The notes below the pieces were generated by a model that saw nothing but the letters and a program-made list of their open reading frames with translations, made no database searches and was not told where the DNA came from. This document shows, piece after piece, positions 1 through 8,284 of a stretch of 16,781 nt of DNA. Both the position numbers and the translations under genes were made by a program. Source of the DNA: Streptomyces roseochromogenus subsp. oscitans DS 12.976 (lineage in GTDB: Bacteria > Actinomycetota > Actinomycetes > Streptomycetales > Streptomycetaceae); contig NZ_CM002285.1 of assembly GCF_000497445.1 (NCBI RefSeq), positions 3,855,859 to 3,872,639 on the forward strand, given 5' to 3'. Numbering within the stretch: position 1 is the first letter of the stretch; each line of letters starts with the position of its first letter.

Positions 1-1481
1 AGGCGCTCGCCGACGACGATGACCGCGCCCTCGGTGCGCAGAGCCTCGGCGGCCCGGCTGCCGGGCTCCTCCAGGCCGACGCCGCTCCCGAGGGCGTCCA
101 GCCATTCGGTCTCGGTGCCCGGAGCGGCCGGCAGCAGGGTGCCGCCCGCCTTCTTAAGGCCCCGGGTCGCGTGCGTGGCCAGCGCGAACACCTGCTGCTT
201 GTGCTTGCGCCAGGCCTTGCGCAGCCTGAGGAAGACGCCGGGTGCCTCCTCCTCCGACTCGAAGCCGACCAGCAGGACGGCGGGCGCCTTCTCCAGGGAG
301 GTGTACGTGACGCCCGTACCGTCGAGGTCACGGCCGCGGCCGGCCACCTGGGACGCCAGGAAGTCGGCTTCCTCGCCGCTGTGCACGCGCGCGCGGAAGT
401 CGATGTCGTTCGTGTCGAGCGCCACGCGCGCGAACTTGCTGTACGCGTAGGCGTCCTCGACGGTCAGCCGGCCGCCGATCAGGACACCGGCCCGGGAGCG
501 TGCCGCGCTCAGTCCGCGCGCGGCCGCCTCCAGCGCCTCCGGCCAGGAGGCGGGCACCAGGACACCGTCGGCGTTGCGGACGAGCGGGGTGTCGAGGCGG
601 TCCTTGAGCTGCGCGTACCGGAACGCGAAGCGTCCCTTGTCGCAGATCCACTCCTCGTTGACCTCGGGGTCGTTGGCGGCCAGCCGCCGCATGACCTTGC
701 CGCGCCGGTGGTCGGTGCGGGTGGCGCAGCCGCCTGAGCAGTGCTCGCAGACCGACGGCGAGGAGACCAGGTCGAAGGGGCGGGAGCGGAAGCGGTAGGC
801 CGCCGAGGTCAGCGCGCCGACCGGGCAGATCTGGATGGTGTTGCCGGAGAAGTACGACTCGAACGGGTCGCCCTCGCCGGTGCCGACCTGCTGGAGCGCG
901 CCGCGTTCGAGCAGCTCGATCATCGGGTCACCCGCGATCTGGTTGGAGAACCGGGTGCAGCGGGCGCACAGCACGCACCGCTCCCGATCCAGCAGCACCT
1001 GGGTGGAGATCGGTACGGGCTTTTCGTAGGTGCGCTTCTTGCCGTCGAAGCGGGAGTCGGCGTTGCCGTGCGACATGGCCTGGTTCTGCAGCGGGCACTC
1101 ACCGCCCTTGTCGCAGACCGGGCAGTCCAGCGGGTGGTTGATGAGCAGCAGCTCCATCACGCCGTGCTGGGCCTTCTCGGCGACCGGCGAGGTGAGCTGG
1201 GTCTTCACCACCATGCCGTCGGTGCAGGTGATGGTGCAGGACGCCATCGGCTTGCGCTGGCCCTCGACCTCGACGATGCACTGCCGGCAGGCGCCGACGG
1301 GGTCGAGCAGGGGGTGGTCGCAGAACCGGGGGATCTCGATGCCGAGCTGCTCGGCGGCCCGGATGACCAGAGTGCCCTTGGGCACGCTGATCTCGATGCC
1401 GTCGATCGTCAGTGTGACGAGGTCCTCCGGCGGGACCGCCGCCGTTCCCCCTCCGGTGGGGGAACTCGTGGTCACGGTCAT
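1..1481 (-). CDS. nuoG: NADH-quinone oxidoreductase subunit G (partial, C-terminus cut by window edge)
   Basis: This is the iron-sulfur subunit of respiratory complex I; it carries electrons from NuoF/NuoE along the peripheral arm. About 493 residues are present and the frame is still open at the left edge, so the C-terminal part of the molybdopterin-like domain is missing. The cluster ligands can be placed. The N-terminal 2Fe-2S ferredoxin (N1b) has C54, C65, C68 and C82. The HxxxCxxCxxxxxC motif (N5) has H116, C120, C123 and C129. The 4Fe-4S motif (N4) has C169, C172, C175 and C219. A further CxxC-xxx-C-x27-C set at C245, C248, C252 and C280 matches the N7 cluster, which only some bacteria keep. 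The ATG overlaps the nuoF stop by 4 nt (ATGA) and follows GGAGG at about 7 nt, so translation is probably coupled to nuoF. The identification is secure. Confidence 0.97.
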   Translation of the reverse strand, partial: MTVTTSSPTGGGTAAVPPEDLVTLTIDGIEISVPKGTLVIRAAEQLGIEIPRFCDHPLLDPVGACRQCIVEVEGQRKPMASCTITCTDGMVVKTQLTSPVAEKAQHGVMELLLINHPLDCPVCDKGGECPLQNQAMSHGNADSRFDGKKRTYEKPVPISTQVLLDRERCVLCARCTRFSNQIAGDPMIELLERGALQQVGTGEGDPFESYFSGNTIQICPVGALTSAAYRFRSRPFDLVSSPSVCEHCSGGCATRTDHRRGKVMRRLAANDPEVNEEWICDKGRFAFRYAQLKDRLDTPLVRNADGVLVPASWPEALEAAARGLSAARSRAGVLIGGRLTVEDAYAYSKFARVALDTNDIDFRARVHSGEEADFLASQVAGRGRDLDGTGVTYTSLEKAPAVLLVGFESEEEAPGVFLRLRKAWRKHKQQVFALATHATRGLKKAGGTLLPAAPGTETEWLDALGSGVGLEEPGSRAAEALRTEGAVIVVGER

Positions 1482-2824
1482 GCGTTCACCTCCGGGCGGT
1501 CCGCCCAGGCCGTCGACTTGGCCGGGTCGAAGGGGCAGCCCCGGCCCGTGATGTGCTGCTCGTACTCCGCGCGGAAGTACTTCAGCGAGGAGAAGATCGG
1601 GGACGCGGCGCCGTCGCCCAGGGCGCAGAAGGACTTGCCGTTGATGTTGTCGGCGATGTCGGCGAGCTTGCCGAGGTCGGCCATGGTGCCCTTGCCGGCC
1701 TCGATGTCCCGCAGCAACTGCACCAGCCAGTAAGTCCCTTCGCGGCAGGGCGTGCACTTGCCGCAGGACTCGTGGGCGTAGAACTCGGTCCAGCGGGTCA
1801 CCGCCCGCACCACGCAGGTCGTCTCGTCGAAGCACTGCAGGGCTTTCGTGCCGAGCATGGAACCCGCGGCGCCCACTCCTTCGTAATCAAGAGGGACGTC
1901 GAGGTGCTCGTCGGTGAACATCGGCGTCGAGGAGCCGCCCGGGGTCCAGAACTTCAGGCGGTGGCCCGGCCGCATGCCGCCGCTCATCTCGAGGAGCTGG
2001 CGGAGCGTGATGCCGAGCGGCGCCTCGTACTGGCCGGGGCTCGCCACGTGGCCGCTGAGCGAGTAGAGCGTGAAGCCCGGGGACTTCTCGCTGCCCATCG
2101 ACCTGAACCATTCTTTTCCGTTTTGCAGGATGGCGGGAACCGACGCGATGGATTCGACGTTATTCACCACAGTCGGACAGGCGTAGAGGCCTTCCACCGC
2201 AGGGAAGGGGGGACGGAGCCGCGGTTGACCACGGCGGCCTTCGAGCGAGTCGAGCAGTGCGGTCTCCTCACCGCAGATGTACGCGCCGGCGCCCGCGTGC
2301 ACGGTGAGGTGGAGGTCGAGCCCGCTGCCCAGGATGTTCTCGCCGAGGTAGCCCGCCGCGTGGGCCTCACGCACGGCCTCGTGCAACCGCCGTAGAACGG
2401 GGACGACTTCACCACGCAGATAGATGAAGGCATGCGACGACCTGATGGCATAGCACGCGATCACGATGCCCTCGATGAGGCTATGCGGGTTCGCGAAGAG
2501 GAGCGGGATGTCCTTGCACGTCCCGGGCTCCGATTCGTCGGCGTTGACAACTAGATAGTGCGGTTTCCCATCTCCCTGCGGAATGAACTGCCACTTCATT
2601 CCGGTCGGGAATCCCGCGCCGCCGCGGCCGCGCAGCCCGGAGTCCTTGACGTACGCGATCACGTCGTCCGGTGACATGGCGAGCGCCTTGCGGAGCCCCT
2701 CGTACCCCTCGTGCCTCCGGTAGACGTCCAGAGTCCAGGACCGGTCCTCGTCCCAGAAGGCCGACAGCACGGGTGCGAGCAGCTTCTCGGGGCTCGTGTC
2801 CTTGAGTTCGGCTGCCACGGTCAT
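1478..2824 (-). CDS. nuoF: NADH-quinone oxidoreductase subunit F (NADH- and FMN-binding)
   Basis: NuoF oxidises NADH at FMN and passes electrons to its 4Fe-4S cluster N3, at the tip of the complex I peripheral arm. The protein has 448 residues from the ATG at 2824. Family motifs are [13 protein letters not shown] near residues 66-78, NADESEPGT near 94-102 and [13 protein letters not shown] near 178-190 (FMN/NADH site). The N3 ligands are C354, C357 and C360 in SCGKCTPC, plus C400. A GTG one codon upstream (2827) is also possible. I prefer the ATG because AGGAGG lies 7 nt before it; the ATG overlaps the nuoE stop by 1 nt and the GTG by 4 nt. An oddity is that stretches around 1860-1900, 2110-2230 and 2400-2600 use many A/T-ending codons, unlike the start of the gene and the neighbouring genes. 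Confidence 0.97.
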   Translation of the reverse strand: MTVAAELKDTSPEKLLAPVLSAFWDEDRSWTLDVYRRHEGYEGLRKALAMSPDDVIAYVKDSGLRGRGGAGFPTGMKWQFIPQGDGKPHYLVVNADESEPGTCKDIPLLFANPHSLIEGIVIACYAIRSSHAFIYLRGEVVPVLRRLHEAVREAHAAGYLGENILGSGLDLHLTVHAGAGAYICGEETALLDSLEGRRGQPRLRPPFPAVEGLYACPTVVNNVESIASVPAILQNGKEWFRSMGSEKSPGFTLYSLSGHVASPGQYEAPLGITLRQLLEMSGGMRPGHRLKFWTPGGSSTPMFTDEHLDVPLDYEGVGAAGSMLGTKALQCFDETTCVVRAVTRWTEFYAHESCGKCTPCREGTYWLVQLLRDIEAGKGTMADLGKLADIADNINGKSFCALGDGAASPIFSSLKYFRAEYEQHITGRGCPFDPAKSTAWADRPEVNA

Positions 2825-3606
2825 CACTCCCCCTCCTCTTCAGCCTCGCCCGCGGACGGCGCATTCTGGGGTTCTTGTGCACGCGGATGGACCACGCGCG
2901 CGGGTGCGGCTTCTCCCCTTGCCAGGCGAAGGCCCACCAGCGACGCGGGTCCCGCACTGCCGCTCTCCTCGACGGCCCCTGGCCGCTCGTCGGGGAAGCC
3001 GGCCAGGATCCGCGCGGTCTCCTTGAACGTGCACAGCCGCGCCCCGCGCGTGGGCTGCACGGGCCGTCCCGCGCGCAGATCGTCGACCAGGCGCTTGGCA
3101 CTGCCCGGCGTCTGGTTGTCGAAGAACTCCCAGTTGACCATCACGACCGGCGCGTAGTCGCAGGCCGCGTTGCACTCGATGTGCTCCAGGGTGACCTTGC
3201 CGTCGTCGGTGGTCTCGCCGTTGCCGACGCCCAGGTGTTCCTGGAGGGTCTCGAAGATCGCGTCTCCGCCCATCACCGCGCACAGGGTGTTGGTGCACAC
3301 ACCGACCTGGTAGTCACCGGACGGCCCCCGCCGGTACATGGTGTAGAAGGTGGCGACGGCCGTGACCTCGGCCGTGGTCAGGTCCAGCATGTCCGCGCAG
3401 AACTGCATTCCGGTGCGCGTGACATGGCCCTCCTCCGACTGTACGAGGTGGAGCAGCGGGAGCAGGGCGGACCGGGAGTCCGGGTAGCGCGCGATGATCT
3501 CGCGCGCGTCCGCCTCCAGGCGGGCCCGGACGTCGTCCGGGTACGCGGGCGCGGGCAGTTCGGGCATGCCCAGGCTGACGCCCCGCTCAGAAGAAGAGGT
3601 GGTCAC
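2824..3606 (-). CDS. nuoE: NADH-quinone oxidoreductase subunit E (thioredoxin-like 2Fe-2S)
   Basis: This small complex I subunit pairs with NuoF and carries the 2Fe-2S cluster N1a. It has 260 residues. The thioredoxin-like ferredoxin fold carries the ligands C104 and C109 (CTNTLC) and C145 and C149 (CNAAC). The GTG at 3606 overlaps the nuoD stop by 4 nt (GTGA) and follows GGGAGG at about 9 nt. An internal ATG (MPELPAP, residue 14) is a possible but less well-placed start. The protein is longer than the roughly 165 residues usual in enterobacteria. From about residue 190 there is a tail rich in Ala, Pro, Gly, Arg and Glu that ends in an acidic stretch, looks disordered and has no recognised function. 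The core identification is secure. Confidence 0.96.
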   Translation of the reverse strand: MTTSSSERGVSLGMPELPAPAYPDDVRARLEADAREIIARYPDSRSALLPLLHLVQSEEGHVTRTGMQFCADMLDLTTAEVTAVATFYTMYRRGPSGDYQVGVCTNTLCAVMGGDAIFETLQEHLGVGNGETTDDGKVTLEHIECNAACDYAPVVMVNWEFFDNQTPGSAKRLVDDLRAGRPVQPTRGARLCTFKETARILAGFPDERPGAVEESGSAGPASLVGLRLARGEAAPARVVHPRAQEPQNAPSAGEAEEEGE

Positions 3607-4943
3607 CGGTCGACGCCTCCCATCACGGGGTCGATGGACGCGACGGCGACGATGACGTCGGCGACCTGGCCGCCTTCGCACATCGCCGCCATGGCCTGCA
3701 GGTTGGTGAAGGACGGGTCGCGGAAGTGGACCCGGTAGGGGCGGGTGCCACCGTCGGAGACGACGTGCACGCCTAGCTCGCCCTTGGGGGACTCGACGGC
3801 CGCGTACGCCTGTCCCGGCGGGACGCGGAAGCCCTCGGTGACGAGTTTGAAGTGGTGGATCAGGGCCTCCATGGAGGTGCCCATGATCTTCTTGATGTGA
3901 TCGAGGGAGTTGCCGAGTCCGTCCGGTCCCAGAGCGAGCTGGGCGGGCCAGGCGATCTTCTTGTCGGCGACCATGACCGGTCCGGGCTGGAGCCGGTCCA
4001 GGCACTGCTCGACGATCCTGAGCGACTGGCGCATCTCCTCCAGCCGGACCAGGAAGCGGCCGTAGGCGTCGCAGCTGTCGGCGACCGGGATCTCGAAGTC
4101 GTACGTCTCGTAGTCGCAGTACGGCTGTGCCTTGCGCAGGTCGTGCGGCAGGCCGGTCGAGCGCAGGATCGGGCCTGTGGCGCCGAGGGCCATGCAGCCG
4201 GCCAGGTCGAGGTAGCCGATGTCCTGCATGCGGGCCTTGAAGATGGGGTTCCCGGTGGCGAGCTTGTCGTACTCCGGGAGGTTCTTCTTCATCTTCTTCA
4301 CGAACTCGCGGATCTGGTCCACCGCACCGGGCGGCAGGTCCTGGGCGAGTCCGCCGGGGCGGATGTACGCGTGGTTCATCCTGAGGCCCGTGATGAGCTC
4401 GTAGAGGTCGAGAATCATTTCACGATCACGGAAGCCGTAGATCATGATCGTGGTGGCGCCCAGTTCCATGCCGCCGGTGGCGATGCACACCAGGTGGGAG
4501 GACATCCGGTTCAGCTCCATCAGGAGCACCCGGATGATCTTGGCGCGTTCGGTGATCTCGTCCTCGATGCCGAGGAGCTTCTCGACGGCGAGACAGTAGG
4601 CGGTCTCGTTGAAGAAGGACGTCAGGTAATCCATGCGCGTGACGAAGGTGGTGCCCTGCGTCCACGTGCGGAACTCGAGGTTCTTCTCGATGCCGGTGTG
4701 CAGATAGCCGATGCCGCAGCGGGCCTCGGTGACGGTCTCGCCCTCGATCTCCAGGATCAGACGGAGCACTCCGTGGGTGGAGGGGTGCTGGGGACCCATG
4801 TTGACGACGATGCGTTCGTCGTCGGCGCGGGTCGCGGACTGGACGATCTCGTCCCAGTCGCCACCGGTCACCGTGTATACGGTGCCCTCGGTGGTCTCGC
4901 GCGCCGAAGCGGCCGACGCGTCGGATGCAGACTGCGTGCTCAC
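3603..4943 (-). CDS. nuoD: NADH-quinone oxidoreductase subunit D (49-kDa homologue, quinone site)
   Basis: NuoD, together with NuoB, forms the quinone-reduction pocket of complex I. It has 446 residues. The signature [10 protein letters not shown] is at residues 49-58 and the protein ends in DPVMGGVDR, as is typical of the 49-kDa/hydrogenase-large-subunit family. H57 and Y106 (in RMDYLTSF) are spaced like the quinone head-group ligands His38 and Tyr87 of Thermus Nqo4, so the quinone site appears intact. The first 40 residues are a Ser/Ala/Thr-rich extension without a motif. The GTG at 4943 overlaps the nuoC stop by 4 nt and follows GGAGG at about 8 nt. The likely electron acceptor is menaquinone, given mqnC and menG in the same window (inference). 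Confidence 0.97.
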   Translation of the reverse strand: MSTQSASDASAASARETTEGTVYTVTGGDWDEIVQSATRADDERIVVNMGPQHPSTHGVLRLILEIEGETVTEARCGIGYLHTGIEKNLEFRTWTQGTTFVTRMDYLTSFFNETAYCLAVEKLLGIEDEITERAKIIRVLLMELNRMSSHLVCIATGGMELGATTIMIYGFRDREMILDLYELITGLRMNHAYIRPGGLAQDLPPGAVDQIREFVKKMKKNLPEYDKLATGNPIFKARMQDIGYLDLAGCMALGATGPILRSTGLPHDLRKAQPYCDYETYDFEIPVADSCDAYGRFLVRLEEMRQSLRIVEQCLDRLQPGPVMVADKKIAWPAQLALGPDGLGNSLDHIKKIMGTSMEALIHHFKLVTEGFRVPPGQAYAAVESPKGELGVHVVSDGGTRPYRVHFRDPSFTNLQAMAAMCEGGQVADVIVAVASIDPVMGGVDR

Positions 4944-5710
4944 GAGTACGACCTCCGCTGGTCCGGAGCCGGGATCTGGGCGCCCTTGTACTCGACGGGG
5001 ATGCCGCCGAGGGGGTAGTCCTTGCGCTGCGGATGGCCCTGCCAGTCGTCCGGCATCATGATCCGCGTCAGGGCCGGGTGACCGTCGAAGACGATCCCGA
5101 AGAAGTCGTAGGTCTCGCGCTCATGCCAGTCGTTCGTCGGGTACACGGGGACGAGCGAGGGGATGTGCGGGTCGGCGTCGGGGGCGCTGACCTCGAGCCG
5201 GATCAGCCGGTTGTGGGTGATCGAGCGCAGGTGGTAGATGGCGTGCAGCTCGCGGCCCTTGTCGTGCGGGTAGTGGACACCGCTGACGCCGGTGCACAGT
5301 TCGAAGCGCAGGGCCGGGTCGTCGCGCAGGGTGCGGGCGACGCGGACCAGGTGTTCGCGCTCGATGTGGAAGGTGATCTCGTCGCGGTCGACGACCGTCT
5401 TCTCGACGGCGTTGTCCGGGGCCAGTCCCTGTTCCTCCAGGGCGCCTTCCAGTTCGTCGGCGACCTCGTCGAACCAGCCGCCGTAGGGGCGAGTCGCCGG
5501 TCCCGGGAGCCGGACCGAGCGGACCAGGCCGCCGTAGCCGGAGGTGTCGCCGCCGCCTGCGGCGCCGAACATGCCGCGCTGGACGCGGATCTCCTCGCCG
5601 CCCTGGCCGCGCTGGCCGGGGAGGTTGGATGCGGAGAGGTCCTTCTCGGGGTTCACCCCGTTCGCGGACCCGTTCACGCCGCCTGCGCCGTTGCCGTTCG
5701 CGTCGCTCAC
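4940..5710 (-). CDS. nuoC: NADH-quinone oxidoreductase subunit C (30-kDa homologue)
   Basis: NuoC is a structural subunit of the complex I peripheral arm that packs against NuoD. The gene encodes 256 residues from the GTG at 5710, which overlaps the nuoB stop by 4 nt and follows AAGGGG at about 8 nt. The 30-kDa signature is in the C-terminal third: [18 protein letters not shown], followed by [19 protein letters not shown]. The N-terminal 30 or so residues are Gly/Asn-rich and low in complexity, and a longer N-terminal section than in E. coli-type NuoC precedes the core. The gene is not fused to nuoD, unlike the NuoCD fusion of enterobacteria. Confidence 0.96.
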   Translation of the reverse strand: MSDANGNGAGGVNGSANGVNPEKDLSASNLPGQRGQGGEEIRVQRGMFGAAGGGDTSGYGGLVRSVRLPGPATRPYGGWFDEVADELEGALEEQGLAPDNAVEKTVVDRDEITFHIEREHLVRVARTLRDDPALRFELCTGVSGVHYPHDKGRELHAIYHLRSITHNRLIRLEVSAPDADPHIPSLVPVYPTNDWHERETYDFFGIVFDGHPALTRIMMPDDWQGHPQRKDYPLGGIPVEYKGAQIPAPDQRRSYS

Positions 5711-6261
5711 CGCAGCAGCCCCTTCATCTCGATCGTGGGCAGGGCCTTGAGCGCGGCCTCCTCCGCCTCGCGGGCGGCTTCCTCGGCGTTGACGCCGAGC
5801 TTGGAGGTCTGGATCTTGTGGTGGAGCTTGAGGATCGCGTCCATCAGCATCTCGGGGCGGGGCGGACAGCCCGGGAGGTAGATGTCGACCGGGACGATGT
5901 GGTCGACGCCCTGGACGATCGCGTAGTTGTTGAACATGCCGCCTGAGGAGGCGCAGACGCCCATGGAGATCACCCATTTCGGGTTGGGCATCTGGTCGTA
6001 GACCTGCCTCAGGACCGGCGCCATCTTCTGGCTGACCCGGCCGGCGACGATCATCAGGTCCGCCTGGCGCGGCGAGCCGCGGAAGACCTCCATGCCGAAG
6101 CGCGCCAGGTCGTAACGGCCGGCGCCGGTGGTCATCATCTCGATGGCGCAGCAGGCGAGGCCGAAGGTGGCGGGGAAGACGGACGCCTTGCGCACCCAGC
6201 CCGCGGCCTGCTCGACGGTGGTCAGCAGGAAGCCGCTCGGCAGCTTTTCTTCGAGTCCCAT
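5707..6261 (-). CDS. nuoB: NADH-quinone oxidoreductase subunit B (cluster N2)
   Basis: NuoB holds the terminal 4Fe-4S cluster N2, which reduces quinone at the NuoB/NuoD interface. It has 184 residues. The ligands are the tandem pair C37-C38 ([10 protein letters not shown]), C103 ([13 protein letters not shown]) and C132 ([10 protein letters not shown]). The ATG lies 13 nt after the nuoA stop, with GAGGGG at about 9 nt, so this is the only nuo junction here with a real gap. The C-terminal 30 residues are Ala/Glu-rich. Many actinomycetes carry a second nuoB-like gene elsewhere, but the position in a full operon identifies this as the main copy. Confidence 0.98.
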   Translation of the reverse strand: MGLEEKLPSGFLLTTVEQAAGWVRKASVFPATFGLACCAIEMMTTGAGRYDLARFGMEVFRGSPRQADLMIVAGRVSQKMAPVLRQVYDQMPNPKWVISMGVCASSGGMFNNYAIVQGVDHIVPVDIYLPGCPPRPEMLMDAILKLHHKIQTSKLGVNAEEAAREAEEAALKALPTIEMKGLLR

Positions 6262-6274
6262 GTCTAAAGGCCCC

Positions 6275-6634
6275 TCAGTCCCATTCCAGGCCGCCGCGCC
6301 GCCATACGTACGCGTACGCGACGAAGACGGTGAGCACGAAGAGCAGCATCTCCACGAGCCCGAAAATCCCCAGGGCGTCGAAGGTGACGGCCCAGGGATA
6401 GAGGAAGACGATCTCGATGTCGAAGACGATGAAGAGCATCGCCGTCAGGTAGTACTTGATGGGGAAGCGCCCGCCGCCGGCCGGCGTGGGGGTCGGCTCG
6501 ATACCGCACTCGTAGGCCTCGAGCTTGGCGCGGTTGTACCGCTTCGGACCGATCAGCGTGGCCATGACCACGGAGAAGATCGCAAAGCCTGCCCCGAGGG
6601 CTCCCAGTACGAGGATGGGCGCATACGCGTTCAC
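6275..6634 (-). CDS. nuoA: NADH-quinone oxidoreductase subunit A (membrane)
   Basis: NuoA is a small membrane subunit at the junction of the complex I arms. It has 119 residues with three predicted membrane segments (about 4-27, 62-84 and 88-110). The conserved loop YECGIEP lies between the first two, and acidic residues sit inside segment 2 ([14 protein letters not shown]). The start is the GTG at 6634. AGGAG sits about 9 nt upstream, and a second GAGGAG is too close to the start. It is the first gene of the operon, with a promoter region and a candidate Rex operator upstream. Confidence 0.96.
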   Translation of the reverse strand: MNAYAPILVLGALGAGFAIFSVVMATLIGPKRYNRAKLEAYECGIEPTPTPAGGGRFPIKYYLTAMLFIVFDIEIVFLYPWAVTFDALGIFGLVEMLLFVLTVFVAYAYVWRRGGLEWD

Positions 6635-6750
6635 CGCTCCTCGCTCCTCTCAGTCGGCGCTGACTGCTGGCGGTTGCACTGGTGCACCGGACTCACATCC
6701 GCCTCACCGGTTCCACGAGCCCCGCTTGTCCCGGGCGAAGATCGAGAACA

Positions 6751-6766
6751 TGTGAAGCAGGTCACA
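6751..6766. promoter_or_regulatory. Candidate Rex operator (ROP) upstream of nuoA
   Basis: The sequence TGTGAAGCAGGTCACA, with a further A just after it, closely fits the Rex operator pattern TTGTGAA-N4-TTCACAA. The left half TGTGAA is exact and the right half TCACAA is exact, with one mismatch in each extended half. It lies about 117 nt upstream of the nuoA start and just downstream of a TAAGAT -10 candidate, where a repressor would block transcription. Rex senses the NADH/NAD+ ratio in Streptomyces and, as I recall, nuo is among its described targets. Binding at this site is inferred. Confidence 0.55.
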
Positions 6767-6782
6767 AGCCCAGCTGCCACGC

Positions 6783-6788
6783 ATCTTA
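6783..6788 (-). promoter_or_regulatory. Candidate -10 element of the nuo operon
   Basis: On the minus strand the hexamer is TAAGAT, a good match to the TAnnnT -10 consensus. No clear TTGAC-like -35 lies 16-19 nt upstream. Transcription would start near 6776, giving a leader of about 140 nt, with the Rex-like site at roughly +10 to +25. Confidence 0.35.
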
Positions 6789-7069
6789 TGCCCGCCGCTC
6801 TGTGATCTGCGACACGGCGTATTCCACAAGCTTTGTGATCTCCACCACCTGACGAAGGATCATGAAGTCGGATGATGGGTGATCTTCATACGCGAAGCGT
6901 TCAGTTGATCACCAGAAGTGACATTCTCGCCAGTCATCGCAGGCCGGAGGGGTCGTCTCAATATCAAGAGACTTCCGCTGCATGCAAATTGGCGCTGGAC
7001 GCAGCTGGCTGATAGGAGACCCCGTTCACGCATGAGAGGGAGGGGCGGAGCGGGATGTGGACGCGGTAC

Positions 7070-7090
7070 GAACGCGTGCACGCGTTCACG
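7070..7090. promoter_or_regulatory. 18-bp perfect palindrome overlapping a second Rex-like site
   Basis: GAACGCGTGCACGCGTTC (7070-7087) is a perfect palindrome. Shifted by 5 nt, CGTGCACGCGTTCACG (7075-7090) matches 13 of 16 positions of the Streptomyces Rex operator form TGTGAACGCGTTCACA. It lies about 440 nt from nuoA and about 300 nt from the C40 gene, so its target is unclear. An ACGGTT/AACCGT inverted repeat (7113-7129) is next to it. Confidence 0.35.
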
Positions 7091-7235
7091 AGCTCCGCAC
7101 GCACGGGACGCGACGGTTCCGGTAACCGTTCCGTGACCTCCGCCACATCGATGAGCGGCCCCCGAGAAGCGGGCTTGGCCAACCATCCCAACCAGTGGTA
7201 GGCGGGGGGCAATTCGGGCGTAATGATCAAAGACC

Positions 7236-7255
7236 GTGATCAAGGGCTTGATCAC
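7236..7255. promoter_or_regulatory. Palindrome GTGATCAAG-GG-CTTGATCAC, candidate operator
   Basis: Perfect 9-bp arms are separated by 2 bp, about 130 nt upstream of the C40 hydrolase start. A related TGATCA lies 10 nt to its left. The symmetry suits a dimeric regulator, but I cannot name one. It could also fold as an RNA hairpin if it is transcribed. Confidence 0.45.
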
Positions 7256-7386
7256 CGACGTCCGCAATGTCCGTTACGGCGTCAATAAAGGGCGACACAC
7301 CCGGGATTCTCGGTCTCGATTGAGCAACTGTGGCGCAGCACACGTTTCTTGTAGATATGAAGGAGCCCCTGGTACCGGTTATTCCC

Positions 7387-8187
7387 ATGTCCCACACCGC
7401 TCACATACGCAGCCACCGGAAGCCCCGCCGCAGCGCGTCGTCCCTCGCGATGCGGACCGGAGTTGCCGGTGGCGTCCTCAGCACCCTGGCAGTCGCCGGG
7501 GCGTCCAGCTCGGCCAACGCCGCCGAGCCGGTGACGCAGACCCTCGAACTGCCCACCCTGACGGCCGACCTGGCCGCTCAGGCGGCCAAGTCCGCGGACG
7601 CCACCCAGCAGGCCGCCGCGAACTACCAGCTGCGGGCAGAGCGTGACGCGGCCGCCGCAAACGCCGCGAAGCAGGCCAAGGCGGACCTCGCCGAGGCCAA
7701 GCAGAAGGCCGCCGCGGCCAAGAAGAGCGCCGAGGAGGCCGCCCGCAAGGAGGCCGCCGCCCGTGCCTCCCGCAGCGCGGAGCGGACGACGCTCTCCGCC
7801 ACGTCGGACTCCGGCAGCACCTCCACAGCGACCGGTTCGGCCGCGTCCGTCATCTCCTTCGTGAAGGCCCAGATCGGCAAGTCCTACGTCCTGGGCGCCT
7901 CCGGACCGAGCGCCTACGACTGCTCCGGACTGGTACAGGCCGCCTTCAAGGAGATCGGCGTCAGCCTGCCGCGCGTCTCCCAGGACCAGTCGACCTCCGG
8001 CACGCAGGTCTCGCTGAGCAACCTGCAGCCGGGCGACATCCTCTACTGGGGCAGCGCGGGCAGCGCGTACCACGTCGCGGTGTACGTCGGCGACGGTATG
8101 TTCGTCGGCGCACAGAACCCGTCCACCGGCATCGTCGAGAAGCCGCTGTCGTACGACCCGCCGACCGGGGCGGTCCGGGTGCTCTGA
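7387..8187 (+). CDS. Secreted NlpC/P60 (C40) peptidoglycan endopeptidase
   Basis: This is a probable cell-wall hydrolase that cleaves stem peptides of peptidoglycan outside the membrane. It has 266 residues from the ATG at 7387. Residues 1-45 are a signal peptide (Arg/Lys-rich start, hydrophobic GVAGGVLSTLAVAG, likely cleavage after ANA). Residues 60-135 are an Ala/Lys/Glu-rich coiled coil, 136-153 a Ser/Thr-rich linker, and 155-266 the catalytic domain. The catalytic Cys is C179 (YDCSGLV) and the His is H229 (YHVAVYVGDG). The third catalytic position, usually His in a VHAPN-like motif, reads VGAQN, so Gly241 replaces the His and Gln243 may substitute. The start is uncertain: AAGGAG lies 22 nt before ATG 7387, and in-frame ATG 7357 or GTG 7330 have no good ribosome-binding site. 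ATG 7387 gives the most normal signal peptide. Confidence 0.9.
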   Translation: MSHTAHIRSHRKPRRSASSLAMRTGVAGGVLSTLAVAGASSSANAAEPVTQTLELPTLTADLAAQAAKSADATQQAAANYQLRAERDAAAANAAKQAKADLAEAKQKAAAAKKSAEEAARKEAAARASRSAERTTLSATSDSGSTSTATGSAASVISFVKAQIGKSYVLGASGPSAYDCSGLVQAAFKEIGVSLPRVSQDQSTSGTQVSLSNLQPGDILYWGSAGSAYHVAVYVGDGMFVGAQNPSTGIVEKPLSYDPPTGAVRVL

Positions 8188-8214
8188 GCGCTCCAGGCGC
8201 CTCTCAACGCGCGT

Positions 8215-8245
8215 AGGGCCGCAGCCGCTCGGGGGCAGCGGCCCT
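8215..8245 (+). terminator. Rho-independent-like terminator after the C40 gene
   Basis: Perfect 8-bp arms AGGGCCGC and GCGGCCCT flank a 15-nt loop, starting 27 nt after the stop codon. Only a weak T-rich stretch (TTGCGTCGTT) follows, as is common for Streptomyces terminators. An alternative inner pairing, GCCGCT/AGCGGC, is also possible. Confidence 0.55.
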
Positions 8246-8284
8246 TGCGTCGTTCCCGGCACACCAGGGCGCGGTTCCTGGCAA

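Larger units (their letters stand above)
6635..7386. other. Long divergent intergenic region between nuoA and the C40 hydrolase gene
   Basis: This is about 750 nt with no convincing gene, and it is less GC-rich than its flanks. It holds a candidate nuo promoter (-10 at 6783-6788), a candidate Rex operator (6751-6766), a second weaker one (7075-7090), several palindromes, and six GTGATC/GATCAC hexamers at 6802, 6835, 6879, 6907, 7236 and 7250. A small hairpin (GTCTC/GAGAC, 6955-6972) lies near the middle. The short reading frames here (for example the minus-strand one at 6860-7267) look random in composition and lack ribosome-binding sites. No tRNA or known riboswitch was recognised. Confidence 0.7.

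Noticed and set aside
6802..6815. CRP-like site GTG-ATCTGC-GACAC upstream of nuo
   Set aside because: It fits the loose GTG-N6-GNCAC pattern, but that pattern is too short to be convincing, and the site is better explained as one of the GTGATC copies.
7098..7136. GGAAC-N18-GTC sigma-E-like promoter on the minus strand
   Set aside because: The spacing does not fit the known consensus well, and no gene lies at a sensible distance downstream.
6860..7267. 135-residue minus-strand frame in the intergenic region
   Set aside because: No ribosome-binding site, no domain, weak codon bias, and it would span the palindromes and the Rex-like site.
6840..7386. A ydaO (c-di-AMP) riboswitch, expected upstream of some Streptomyces cell-wall hydrolase genes
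   Set aside because: I looked for the conserved riboswitch segments before the C40 gene and did not find them.
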